This document shows, in pieces, positions 16,420 to 27,100 of a stretch of DNA of 64,000 nt. This DNA is from Polaribacter sp. HaHaR_3_91. Its GTDB lineage: Bacteria > Bacteroidota > Bacteroidia > Flavobacteriales > Flavobacteriaceae. Both the position numbers and the translations under genes were made by a program. Below the pieces are notes generated by a model. The model was given only the letters and a program-made list of their open reading frames with translations, was not told the DNA's origin and made no database searches. Every line of letters starts with the position of its first letter. Position 1 is the stretch's first letter. The stretch lies in NCBI RefSeq assembly GCF_019278525.1, contig NZ_CP058986.1:558001-622000 (forward strand), read 5' to 3'.

Positions 16420-16818
16420 ATGAAAGTACAATCATATTTAGCATTTAATGGAAATTGTCAAGAAGCATTAAATTTTTATGGAGAATTATTTAACGCAAAA
16501 ATAGAAAACAAGACAACTTACGAAGATAAAAAAATAGATGTTCCTTCTTCGTATAGAAAAAATTTACAGCATGCAGAGTTAAAAGGTAAGGGTGTGGGTT
16601 TTATGGCTTATGATGCTGCTCCCGATACGCCAATAAATTCAGGGAATCAGGTTCATATGAGTGTTGATTTTAATGACAAAGATGAAGCGGAGTCCGTTTT
16701 TAATGATTTATCTAAAAATGGAATTACGCATACCGGATTCGGAGAGAAGGAATGGGGTTTTTATGGAAGGTGTACAGATGAATTTGGTATAAATTGGATG
16801 GTAAATTCCAAGAAATAA
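16420..16818 (+). CDS. VOC family protein (PhnB-like)
   Basis: A 132-residue vicinal oxygen chelate fold protein of the PhnB / 3-demethylubiquinone-methyltransferase-like group. Seen: MKVQSYLAFNGNCQEALNFY, the typical PhnB opening, QHAELKGKGVGFMAYDA in the middle, VHMSVDFNDKDEAESVFNDL, and WGFYGRCTDEFGINWMVN at the end. The reaction is unknown for most members; the name PhnB implies no phosphonate role here. Single gene with its own terminator downstream. Confidence 0.9.
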   Translation: MKVQSYLAFNGNCQEALNFYGELFNAKIENKTTYEDKKIDVPSSYRKNLQHAELKGKGVGFMAYDAAPDTPINSGNQVHMSVDFNDKDEAESVFNDLSKNGITHTGFGEKEWGFYGRCTDEFGINWMVNSKK

Positions 16819-16831
16819 GAAATTTAGAAAC

Positions 16832-16867
16832 AAAAAAGGATAGCAAATTAATGTTATCCTTTTTTTG
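16832..16867 (+). terminator. Terminator after the VOC gene
   Basis: AAAAAAGGATA pairs with TATCCTTTTTT across a 12-base loop, and the T run continues. It lies 13 bases after the stop codon. Confidence 0.8.
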
Positions 16868-17018
16868 TTTTTACCTTTTGTTTTAAGATGTTTTGTGTTT
16901 CAAATTAAATAATTATTTTACCTTTATACTTTAAAATGAAAATGTATCCTATTGATTAGTTTTATTACTTGCTTATAGTCATTTTTAGAGATACTAAAAT
17001 TAAAAATTTTCAGTATAA

Positions 17019-18509
17019 ATGCGTTTTTTACTTCTATTCTTAATTCCTTTTTCTGTTTTTTCTCAAATAGAGAATCAGTCTAAAAAATTTGACTCTATCT
17101 ATTATCAGGTTGCTGTAAATATTTCTTCTGCAAATCCTATTAAAGCAATTCACTTAGCAGATTCTCTTTCTTTATATTCTGCCAATAAACAGCAAAAAAT
17201 TAAATCGCTAATGCTTATTGCAGATATTTTAGCTAAACAAGAAAAAAGAGGAGAAGCGATTATTAAGGCGTTGGAGGTTTCAGAGATAGCGAAAGATGCA
17301 AAAGAATATGTTTTACTCGCTAGAAATTATGGTTTTTTGGCTACACAATATAGAATGATTGGCTTTTTAGATAAAGGGAAAAGTTTTTTGAATGAAGGAA
17401 TAAAAGTTAGTAGCCTTTTTTCTGATAAAAAACAAGTAGTCAGTTATGTTGCTATGTGCAATCAAGAATTAGCTGAGTTTGCATTAGAAGAAAAAGATTA
17501 TAAAAAAACGATAGAACACCTACAGTTAGCAATGCTTACGTTTGAGAAAGAAGAAGATGCACAGACTAGATGTTTTGTATTGGCTAATGCGGAAGAGATG
17601 TTAGGACGTTCTTATTTGTTTTTAGGTGATGTTGATAAGGCTATATCTCATTTTTCTAAGTCCAATTTTTTTATAAATGAAGCGGGAGCAGGTAATACCA
17701 TATGGGCCTCTTTAATATATCAAAGTTTAGGAAATGCATTTTTAGAATCTAAGAATTTAGATAGTGCTGGTGTTTATTTAAAGAGATCGCTTTCTATTTC
17801 AAAAAATAGTAATCATGGTTCTTTAAAACAACGTGTATTTAAAAGTGTGTCTGAGTATTACTCTCAAATTAAAGAAATAGATAGTTTTACGTTGTATAAT
17901 ACTAAATATAATACTCAGTTAGCTAAAAATACAGCAGAAAAAAGATTGATGATAAATAGTGCTTACAATTCACTACAAGAGCGCCCAGGTAAAAATAAAT
18001 CGAACGGTACAATAATGTATGTAGTAGTGTTTATAGTATTGTTTTCTGCTTTTGGTTTTTACTTTATCAGAAAAAAAACAAGTACTACTAGACAGAAGGA
18101 TCCTGTTGATGTTGGTAGTAAATCATCAGATTTCACCATTTCTCGAAAGACAGAGAATTACCTTGAAGCCAAATTAAAAGAATTTGAGGAGTCGGATGAG
18201 TTTTTAGATAAGAATATGTCTTTACCTAAATTATTAGGCTTGTTAAATATCAATTCTAAATATTTTAGAAGGTATCTTAAGGATAACAAAAATACAGATT
18301 ATACTAATTATATTAATGAGTTAAGAATACAATATATTAAAGAGAAATTAAAAACAGATAAAGAGTACTTAAATTATAAAATTAGTTATTTAGCTGAAGA
18401 GTGTGGTTTTTCTTCTCATAGTAAATTTTCTGCAAGTTTTAAAAGCGTTCTTGGTATCAGTCCTTCAAAATTTATTAATAAGCTTAAAGAAGATGAGGTT
18501 TCGTCTTAA
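17019..18509 (+). CDS. Membrane-spanning TPR / AraC-type helix-turn-helix regulator, copy 1
   Basis: A 496-residue one-protein signalling regulator. Layout: signal peptide 1-16 (ends VFSQ), helical TPR repeats about 25-310 in the periplasm, a membrane helix about 331-350 (TIMYVVVFIVLFSAFGFYFI), and a cytoplasmic AraC-type DNA-binding domain about 383-488. The second HTH reads ISYLAEECGFSSHSKF and is followed by FKSVLGISPSKF. The periplasmic part would sense and the HTH would bind DNA while tethered. It is a close duplicate of the gene at 19094-20611, and its upstream region lacks the palindrome-promoter module found before copy 2. Confidence 0.85.
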   Translation: MRFLLLFLIPFSVFSQIENQSKKFDSIYYQVAVNISSANPIKAIHLADSLSLYSANKQQKIKSLMLIADILAKQEKRGEAIIKALEVSEIAKDAKEYVLLARNYGFLATQYRMIGFLDKGKSFLNEGIKVSSLFSDKKQVVSYVAMCNQELAEFALEEKDYKKTIEHLQLAMLTFEKEEDAQTRCFVLANAEEMLGRSYLFLGDVDKAISHFSKSNFFINEAGAGNTIWASLIYQSLGNAFLESKNLDSAGVYLKRSLSISKNSNHGSLKQRVFKSVSEYYSQIKEIDSFTLYNTKYNTQLAKNTAEKRLMINSAYNSLQERPGKNKSNGTIMYVVVFIVLFSAFGFYFIRKKTSTTRQKDPVDVGSKSSDFTISRKTENYLEAKLKEFEESDEFLDKNMSLPKLLGLLNINSKYFRRYLKDNKNTDYTNYINELRIQYIKEKLKTDKEYLNYKISYLAEECGFSSHSKFSASFKSVLGISPSKFINKLKEDEVSS

Positions 18510-19093
18510 AAAAGGTACTTCATTTAATCTTGGTGCAAGCTTATTCCTTTATGTATTTTAGTTATATATATATATATATTGCTTATTCTTTTCTAATTTT
18601 TATAGTTTTTTTTTACCCTAAAATTAGAGCGTTAAAACAGTTTAAATTCATTAATTCTTAAAAGGTGTAAAGTTGTTTTTTTTTACGTAACAAACTCTTT
18701 TTTGATTGTGTTGTAATTGTTTTTTTTAGTGGATAACTTATAGTTGCTTGTTTATATGGTGTTTGCGGACTGTCTGTTTTACGGAAAACAGACAGTGGGT
18801 AGCTTTTTAATAGAAAGATTCTAGTATACTTTTGTGAAAAGTTCTTTTTCAAATAGTAATTAAATATTAATACCTTTTTCTTCCCCTAAATATTTAATTA
18901 AAAAACATGTATTCTTTAGGTTCTTAAATATCGTTAATGTTGTTTTTGAACGATAACTATCTAGAAATTTAGAATTGATTATATCTTAAAATTTTAGGAT
19001 GTATAAAACTATTTAACTAGAAAGATAATAAAGAACAAAAATACAGAAAATGAAATTTGTTTTGTGCACCAATTTTAACCTTGATTTAAAAGA
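18510..19093 (+). other. Long intergenic region with leader of regulator copy 2
   Basis: A 584-base AT-rich gap without a credible gene. It holds a (TA)8 run at about 18563-18578, the palindrome and promoter listed separately at 18770-18834, and a predicted 5' leader of about 250 bases. The end of that leader (about 19031-19090) resembles 21111-21166 before the surface protein gene. Confidence 0.6.
18770..18834 (+). promoter_or_regulatory. Palindrome plus promoter upstream of regulator copy 2
   Basis: A perfect inverted repeat, CTGTCTGTTTT-ACGG-AAAACAGACAG (18770-18795), is followed by a -33-like TTTT (18804-18807), a 19-base spacer and TACTTTTG (18827-18834). The core GTTTTACGGAAAAC and the TATACTTTTG box recur at 20908-20968 before the surface protein gene. 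Confidence 0.62.
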
Positions 19094-20611
19094 ATGATTT
19101 TTAGAAAAAAAATTAATATACCATTTTTTTTTACGTTTTTATTTTTACTCCCATCTTCTGTTTTTTCTCAAATACAGAATCAATCTAAAAAATTTGACTC
19201 TATATATTACCATGTTGCTGTAAATATTTCTTCCGCAAATCCTGTTAAAGCAATTCACTTAGCAGATTCCCTTTCTCTATATTCTGTCAACAAATATCAA
19301 AAAATTAAATCATTAATGCTTGTTGCTGATATTTTAGCAAAACAAGAAAAAAGAGGAGAAGCAATTATTAAGGCGTTGGAAGTTTTAGAAATAGCGAAAG
19401 AAGCAAAAGAATATGTCTTATTAGCTAGAAATTATGGTTTTTTAGCTACGCAGTATCGGATGATTGGTTTTTTAGATAAGGGGAAAAGTTTTTTAAATGA
19501 AGGGATAAAAGTTAGTCGCCTTTTTTCTGATAAAAAACAAGTGGTCAATTATATTGCTATGTGTAATCAAGAGCTCGCGGAATTTGCACTAGAGGAAAAG
19601 GATTATAAAAAAACGATAGAATACTTACAGTTGGCAATGCTTACGTTTGAAAAAGAAGAGAATGCACAGACAAAATGTTTTGTAATGGCTAATGCAGAAG
19701 AAATGTTAGGGCGTTCTTATTTGTTTTTAGGTGACGTTGATCAGGCTATATCTCATTTTTCTAAGGCCAACTTTTTTATAAATGATGCTGGAGCAGGCAA
19801 TACGATATGGGCGTCTTTAATTTATCAAAGTTTAGGTAATGCTTTTTTAGAATCTAAGAATTTAGATAGTGCTGGTGTTTATTTAAAGAGATCTCTTTCT
19901 ATTTCTAAAGATAGTAATCATGGTTCTTTAAAACAGCGTGTATTTAGAAGTGTGTCTGAGTATTATTATCAAATTAAAGAAATTGATAGTTTTACTATTT
20001 ATAATTCTAAATATAACACTCAGTTAGCTAAAAATACAGCAGAAAAAAGATTGATGATAAATAGTGCTTATAATTCGTTAAATGAGCGTTCAGATAAAAA
20101 ATCATCTAACAATAAAATCTACGTTATAATACTTATGTTGTTACTTTCTGCTTTCGGATTTTATTTTATCAGAAGAAAAAGAAGTATTACTAAAGAAGAG
20201 GACTCTGTTGAAGTTAGTGATAAATCATCAGATTTTACAATTTCTCAAAAGACAGAGGATTACCTTGAAACCAAATTAAAAGAGTTTGAAGAATCTGATC
20301 TGTTTTTAGATAAGAATATGTCTTTACCTAAATTGTTGGGTTTGTTAAATATCAATTCTAAATATTTTAGAAGGTTTCTTAAGAATAACAAAAACACAGA
20401 TTACAATAATTATATTATTAGGTTGAGAATATATTACATTAAAGAAAAACTAATAACGGATAAAGAGTACTTGAATTATAAAATTAGTTATTTAGCGGAA
20501 GAGTGTGGTTTTTCTTCTCATAGTAAGTTCTCTGCAAGTTTTAAAAGTATTCTTGGTGTCAGTCCTTCAGAATTTATTCATAATCTTAAAGATGATACTA
20601 TTTCATCTTAA
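19094..20611 (+). CDS. Membrane-spanning TPR / AraC-type helix-turn-helix regulator, copy 2
   Basis: A 505-residue paralogue of the preceding regulator with the same layout: a longer signal segment of about 26 residues (ends VFSQ), TPR repeats to about 318, a membrane helix near 337-356 (IYVIILMLLLSAFGFYFI), and a C-terminal AraC-type domain. Most residues are identical by eye through the TPR and HTH parts. Differences cluster in the membrane linker, the signal peptide and scattered HTH positions such as FRRFL/FRRYL. This fits a tandem duplication with divergence. It shares its promoter module with the surface protein gene that follows, so the regulators may control that gene and each other (inference). 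Confidence 0.85.
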   Translation: MIFRKKINIPFFFTFLFLLPSSVFSQIQNQSKKFDSIYYHVAVNISSANPVKAIHLADSLSLYSVNKYQKIKSLMLVADILAKQEKRGEAIIKALEVLEIAKEAKEYVLLARNYGFLATQYRMIGFLDKGKSFLNEGIKVSRLFSDKKQVVNYIAMCNQELAEFALEEKDYKKTIEYLQLAMLTFEKEENAQTKCFVMANAEEMLGRSYLFLGDVDQAISHFSKANFFINDAGAGNTIWASLIYQSLGNAFLESKNLDSAGVYLKRSLSISKDSNHGSLKQRVFRSVSEYYYQIKEIDSFTIYNSKYNTQLAKNTAEKRLMINSAYNSLNERSDKKSSNNKIYVIILMLLLSAFGFYFIRRKRSITKEEDSVEVSDKSSDFTISQKTEDYLETKLKEFEESDLFLDKNMSLPKLLGLLNINSKYFRRFLKNNKNTDYNNYIIRLRIYYIKEKLITDKEYLNYKISYLAEECGFSSHSKFSASFKSILGVSPSEFIHNLKDDTISS

Positions 20612-21176
20612 AAAAAGTGTTTCAATTAATCTAGTTACACAAGTTGTTTTTATGCTAATTTTAGATAGAAGCAACTTTTCTGGTTTGCTTTGGTTTTTAG
20701 AATTCTTAATCGTCATTTATTGTACTATTTTTTCTTTTAAATAATGGTTAGCTATTTAGTTATTGCTACGTTATTTAATTTGTCTTTTTAATCTTAGAAG
20801 AGATTCAAGTCTTCATTTTTTATAAATAAAATAGCTATTAATAGTGCTGTAGTTAATTTCTTACTACAAATAGGTAATCGATTGTTTATTAATTGTTTGT
20901 ATGGTATCCGTTTTACGGAAAACAGCTATTCTGTAGGTTTGTAACAAGCAGATGGTGTTATACTTTTGCGGAAAGTTTTTTTTAGAAATAATTAAAAACA
21001 AAAATTTATTACCCCTTCAGCCCCATGGTATTTATGCAAGCAAACGAAGTGTTGTTTCATTTTAAAATGCTATAGGGGTTGTTTGGAGGTGGGAATCAGA
21101 ATAAAAACACAAGAACAGAAAAATCGCAATTTCATTTTGTGATCTAAATTTTACTATTGAGTTAAAAAATAATTTT
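20612..21176 (+). other. Intergenic region with leader of the surface protein gene
   Basis: A 565-base gap. It holds the palindrome-promoter module at 20908-20968 and a predicted leader of about 200 bases, including a CCCCTTCAGCCCC...GGGGTTG stretch that may fold. No convincing small gene is seen. Confidence 0.55.
20908..20968 (+). promoter_or_regulatory. Palindrome plus promoter upstream of the T9SS surface protein gene
   Basis: GTTTT-ACGG-AAAAC (20910-20923) repeats the palindrome core at 18776-18789. TTTG (20938-20941), a 19-base spacer and TACTTTTG (20961-20968) form a near-perfect Bacteroidota promoter. Confidence 0.7.
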
Positions 21177-24100
21177 ATGAAAAAGTATTACTTATTATTT
21201 TGGGGTGTATTATTGATGGTTTTTCAAACACAATCTCAAACTTATGGAGATTTTCCTTATGAGGAAACATTTACTAGTGGTGTGCAACCAAGTAATGTTA
21301 CCTTGTTAACATCTCCTTCTACTACTATTTTTAATAGTGCACAATTTACAACTAATGGGCTTTTATTAACAGAGAAGTTAAACAATCAATTTGGAGCCGT
21401 ATATGTAAATGATAAAAAGTTTGGTTCTAATAGTGGATTTCAAATCGAATTTGAGTTTCAAATATATGATAGTAGTAGTGGTGCTGATGGTATCACATTC
21501 TTTTTGTTTGACCAATCTGTTGGAACACCAAACATTGGAGGAACGAGTAGTTCTTTAGGGTATACGTACAATAGAGTTTTAGGAAATGTAGGTAGCGCGA
21601 GCTCGGCAGAAAGGTATATGGGTTTAGAGGGGGCTTATTTGGCTGTTGGTATAGATCAATATGGGAATTTTAAAAATCAAAGATTTGCCGATAACGAAAG
21701 GAAAAATGGTGTTTTACATCCTACTATTTCTAGTGGATTTTCTGGTAGTAAAAGTCACGTAACCTTAAGAGGGGCTAAAGGGAAAGTAATTAATGTTAGT
21801 AATGGTTTGCGATCAGGTTATACAGGATATCCGGTTTTAATAACACAATCTACTAAAAATTACTCTGGTACTATAGGTTCTGCAGAAATAGATACAACAG
21901 ATGGGTCTTATACTTTTGGGGCCGGATTAAGCGATGATTTTGAATTTGCTACAAGTGGCCTTAGTACTAGTGAAGGTGATGCTAACTATAGAAAATGCTT
22001 TATAGATTTAGTGCCTAATCCATCAGGTGGTTTTAATATTACGGTTAAAATTCAACATGGTACTATTGTTACTACAGTTATAGATAATTTTTATTATCCA
22101 GAGTCTTTAGTATATACGGAAAATGCAAACCCTGCAGTTTCAGATTATACAGATGCAGCAGGTTCATCAGCAGGAGCAAGTACAACACATACTTTAGATG
22201 CTACGGTTCCAGATTATTTTAGATTTGGTTTTGCGGCTTCTACAGGAGGAGCTAATAACAATCACTTAATAAAAAACTTAAAAATCACATTGCCTTATGG
22301 TGCAGAAGCAGAACCAGATGCTATGGAGTATTGTGGAAATGGAACGGCTAGTAGTGTAAATCCATTATTAAATGATTTGGCTCACAATACCTCACTTGTT
22401 GCGGCTAGCACTAATATAGACCCAACTTCTTTTCAATTTATAGATGCTTTAGGGACTTCTCAAGGGCAGTCTTATACGATTTCGGGAGAAGGAACATGGA
22501 GTTTTAATGCTACTACATCATTAGCCACTTTTACCCCAGTTACTGGTTTTTATGGAGAATCTACAATAAGCTATAATGTAAAAGGTCTTGAATCTCCATA
22601 TAATGATGAAGCGTATAGAAGTAATCAAGCAACAATTACAGCTACATTTGGTACAGATACAGACGGAGATGGTGTTGCCGACGCATGTGATTTAGATAAT
22701 GATAACGATGGTATTTTAGATGAAGATGAGTGTAGAGATTTTTCAGACTACATCCCTGATTCGTGGGATTATGATGAAACAGCTAATAATATCAACATGT
22801 CTTCTGGAGAGATTCTGTACATCAGACCAGGTACAACGTTTACAGGAGGAATTAATAGTTTCCCTTCTGGTGCTAAAATATATGTAGGGGAGGGTGCAAC
22901 CTTTTCACCCTCTAATTTCAATAGCCCATCAGGAGCTGTTTATAATTTGGGGACTATAAATTTTGGAAGCTTATCTATTAATACAGGTTTTTTCTTAAAT
23001 AATAGAAGTTACGGGCTAGTAAATTTTACACAGGGTGTTAATTTTAATGGTGAAGCACAATTTTATAACTATAAAGGTGCAGAAATGCATTTTTCAACTA
23101 CGTTTACTTTAGGAGCTAATTCAAATTTTTATAATTATGGAACCATAATTGCAGAGCAGGAGTTTAGTTCTAATAATGGTACTCAAGTAAATAACTATGG
23201 TATGTTTACTATTGAGAATGATAATAATTTTAATCCCAACGGGGCATTTCTTAATTATGGGACGCTACATTCTACTGGTTTTATTAATATAAACGCTAAC
23301 TCAACCACAACAAATGGTTGTACACTAATTGCAGATTTAGGTTTTAATAATAATTCTAATATTGACTTTGTAAACAATGGAAAAGTTTATGTAAATAGTG
23401 GTGAAACTTCTAATAGTGGAGTTTGGAAAAACAATGGTCTTGTTGTTGGTGTAAATTTTAGGAATAGTGGTACAATGACGGGAGCAAATGGGCAATTCTA
23501 TTTTACAGGAAGTACAACTAACCAAAGTACTTTTAGTGGTTCTGCTACAGAGCAATTAAATTTTTATGACAGTTCAAATTCTATTAGTTCAACTTTTGAT
23601 ACAGAAAATACTGCTCCTAGCAATACAACATCCCATGAATTTGCACCTGCAAGTGTGGATCCTGAGTTTATGAATTGTACTAATGTTAGTGTTACATGTA
23701 ATTTAGATACAGATGGAGATGGCACACCAAATTATTTAGATACAGATAGTGATAATGATGGATGTCCGGATGCGTTAGAAGGAAGCGGAAACTTTATAGC
23801 AAGTGATTTAGATGAGAACAATATGTTATCAGGAGCTGTTGATGAAAACGGTGTAACAGTTGCAGGAAATCAAACTATTGGAAATTCACAGGATGCTAGC
23901 ATAGCAGATGCTTGTGCTTGTTCTACTGGTATAGATACAGATGGTGATGGGGTTTCTGATGTTTGCGACTTAGATGATGATAACGATGGTATTTTAGATT
24001 GTGTAGAAAGAGGGTTCTCATCCACTACGAGTGTAGATGACATTTTTCAATTAAATGGATCAGCACTTCAAGCTGGCACCAATATGATTCAATTAACTAC

Positions 24101-27100
24101 CAATAATAATGGCCAGTCAGGACAAGCTTGGAGTAACGGAAAAGTAGATTTTGCTAAAGATTTTGTTATTAGTTATGAAGCTTACTTAGGTACCAATGAT
24201 GCTAATGGCGCAGATGGAATAGCAACAGTTTTTCATAATGATCCCGATGGACAAAATGCTACAGGAGCTACAGGAGGAGGTTTAGGTGCGTTAGATATAG
24301 AAAATGGAATAGTACTTGAAATTGATACTTACGATAATGGTAGTGGAGCAGGAGATATCTCAGATGATCATGGCCAGATTTGGGTAGCTGATAATCAAGC
24401 AGGTGCTGGGTTTTTAACATCAGCTATAAGCTTGGGAAATGTAGAAGATGGAACATGGAAAGAAGTTGTTATCACTTGGAATGCCACAACCAAAAACCTA
24501 TCTTATACTGTTGGAGGAACCACTGCAGGTAGTTATACATTTCCAACATCTAATCCAGTCACTAGTTATTTTGGTGGAGTTAGTAACGTTTATTTTGGTT
24601 ATACTGCTTCAACCGGAGGTAGTGTAAATTATCAAATTATACGATTTAACGATTTTTGTTCTAATCTTCCTTTAGAATTAGATACAGATGGAGATGGACT
24701 CCCAAATCATTTAGATTTAGATAGTGATAATGATGGTATTCCAGACAATATTGAAGCACAAACTACAGTAGGTTATATTACTCCAAATGGTGATTATGAT
24801 GGAGATGGTGTAGATACAGCTTATACAGGAGGTTTAATACCTGTAGATACCGATGAAGATGGAGTTCCAGATTATATTGATTTAGATGCTGACAATGATG
24901 GTGATTATGATGTAGTTGAGTCTGGTAGTAATTTTCCTAATGATGGAATCGGAATGGTAACTGGCAACTTAGGAACAAATGGATTAGTAGATAATGCAGA
25001 AACGGATGGAAACGACCAAGGCTATGAAGATGTTAACGGAATTTTCGAAGACCCAAAAACAGACTTTACAGATACAGATGGCGATGTATTATTTAATGGC
25101 GATGTAGATTATAGAGATACAGAACTGAGTGGAGTACCAATGATTACACAAGTATATCAAAAAGGAACAGAAAAATGGATAGAAGTTACTAATATTGGTA
25201 ACACAGATATTCCTGCTAATTTAATTAAGGTTCAATTGTATACAGATAGGATAGGAGCGCAAACAACAGCACCTACTGCATCGTACACTTTTTCTTCAGC
25301 ATTAGCTGCTGGTAAATCTATATTGTTTAAAAAGACAGGAAATACAATAACAAATATTGAAGATTCTGAAGCATCTAGAATTATAACTGATGATAATTTA
25401 ACAACTTTTTCTGGAGGAGATGATATGATTACGTTGTCTACAACAAATGACGCTACTTCTTACGAAAATAGATATGATGTTGTTCTATCTTTTGCAGATA
25501 ACACTTCTTACGTAAGAATAGATGAAACATTAGTACCAAATAAAGACTATGAAGCTGATGAATGGGTGATTTTTATAGACGATGCAATTGAATCTTATTC
25601 TAATCCATTAGATGATATAAATGATGTAGAGCGTCATGCACATGCGCCATTAATTTCTGAGATTGCAAATGCAAATGCAGAAGCAAATATTAGATTAGGT
25701 TTGCATAGAATTAAATTAACTGATAGAATTACAGACCCAAATGATGCAAATAATACTATTTGGTCTAATGGATACCCAGATAGATCTAGAAATGTAAAGG
25801 TTTCAGAAGATTATAATCACAATGATAATGTCTTAAATAAATTAAGTGCAAGAAAGTTAGAGGTAAGAAACGGAAGTACACTTAGTGTTACGGATAATTT
25901 ATTAGTAGTTACCAATGAAGTAGTAATAACAGCTACTAATGATGAAATTAGATTAATTAGTTCTGATGATACTAACAAATCTCAGTTAATACAAACGCAT
26001 ACAACTGAGTCTAAAGTAACAGGAGGTGGTAAATTGTTAATAGACCAAAACTCTACAATACCAAGTAGATACAGATATAACTATTTAAGTTCTCCTGTAA
26101 ATACTATCGGAGCTATAACCTACTCTATAGAAGATGTTTTAAAAGACGGAACAATACCATTAAGTGATATTTCTGCGATTACAGACATTACTTTTGTAGC
26201 TGGTTATGATGGAGATTATACAAAATCTCCTATAGAAATTGCAGATTACTGGATTTATAATTACACAGCATCTTCAGATGGAAGATCTAATTGGAACCAC
26301 ATGTATAAATCTGGGGATATCAAACAAACAGATGGATTTATCTTTAAAGGACCAGGGAGTGAAAATCAAAATACAAATGGACAAAACTATACGTTTGTAG
26401 GTATGCCAAAAGACGGTTTGTTAGAAACGACTATTGGTGCAGGAGAATCTTATTTAATAGGAAATCCGTATGCATCTGCTATAAGTGTTAAAAAGTTTAT
26501 AGAAGATAATTTAGACACAAGTACTGGTAGTTTATATTTCTGGGAGCATGAACAAAGTGTTTTAGGGGATAACGATATTAGAGGTCATTATTATGGTGGG
26601 TATATTGGAGGTTATGGAGTAAGAAACCTATCTATGGGAACTGCGGCTAATAATGTATCGATAAACGCTGATGACCCTAACGATGGTGCTCCGAGTTTAG
26701 GGAGTGGTTCTTATACAGCGCCAAAAGCTTTTATTGCTATCGGCCAAGGATTCTTTATAGAAGGAGATGATGTGGCCTCTACAGGTGTAGATAATATTAA
26801 ATTTAACAATAGCCAGAGAGAGTATATGCAAGAAGGAGCAAATTCTCATTTCTTTAAAAGTGAAAACAAGGAATCTAGTACTAAAACAACAACTTATCAA
26901 AATACGTTACCTATTATTAAATTAGGAATGGATTATGTTAATGATGATAATTTAGGACTGCATAGACAATTAGGTGTTTCTTTTAAAAATAACAATTCAT
27001 TTGAGTTTGATAAAGGATATGATACCGGAATTTTTGATATCGGAACTACGGATCTTTATTGGAAGTTTCCAGGTGATGATAGTAAATATGTAATTGCTGG

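Noticed and set aside
20505..20744. A 79-residue plus-strand frame at the end of regulator copy 2
   Set aside because: Out-of-frame overlap with the HTH coding part, then AT-rich spacer; hydrophobic by composition only.
22653..25110. Direct DNA repeats of GATACAGATGGAGATGG type, considered as a CRISPR or satellite array
   Set aside because: They encode the DxDxDG calcium-binding runs of the surface protein and are not evenly spaced.
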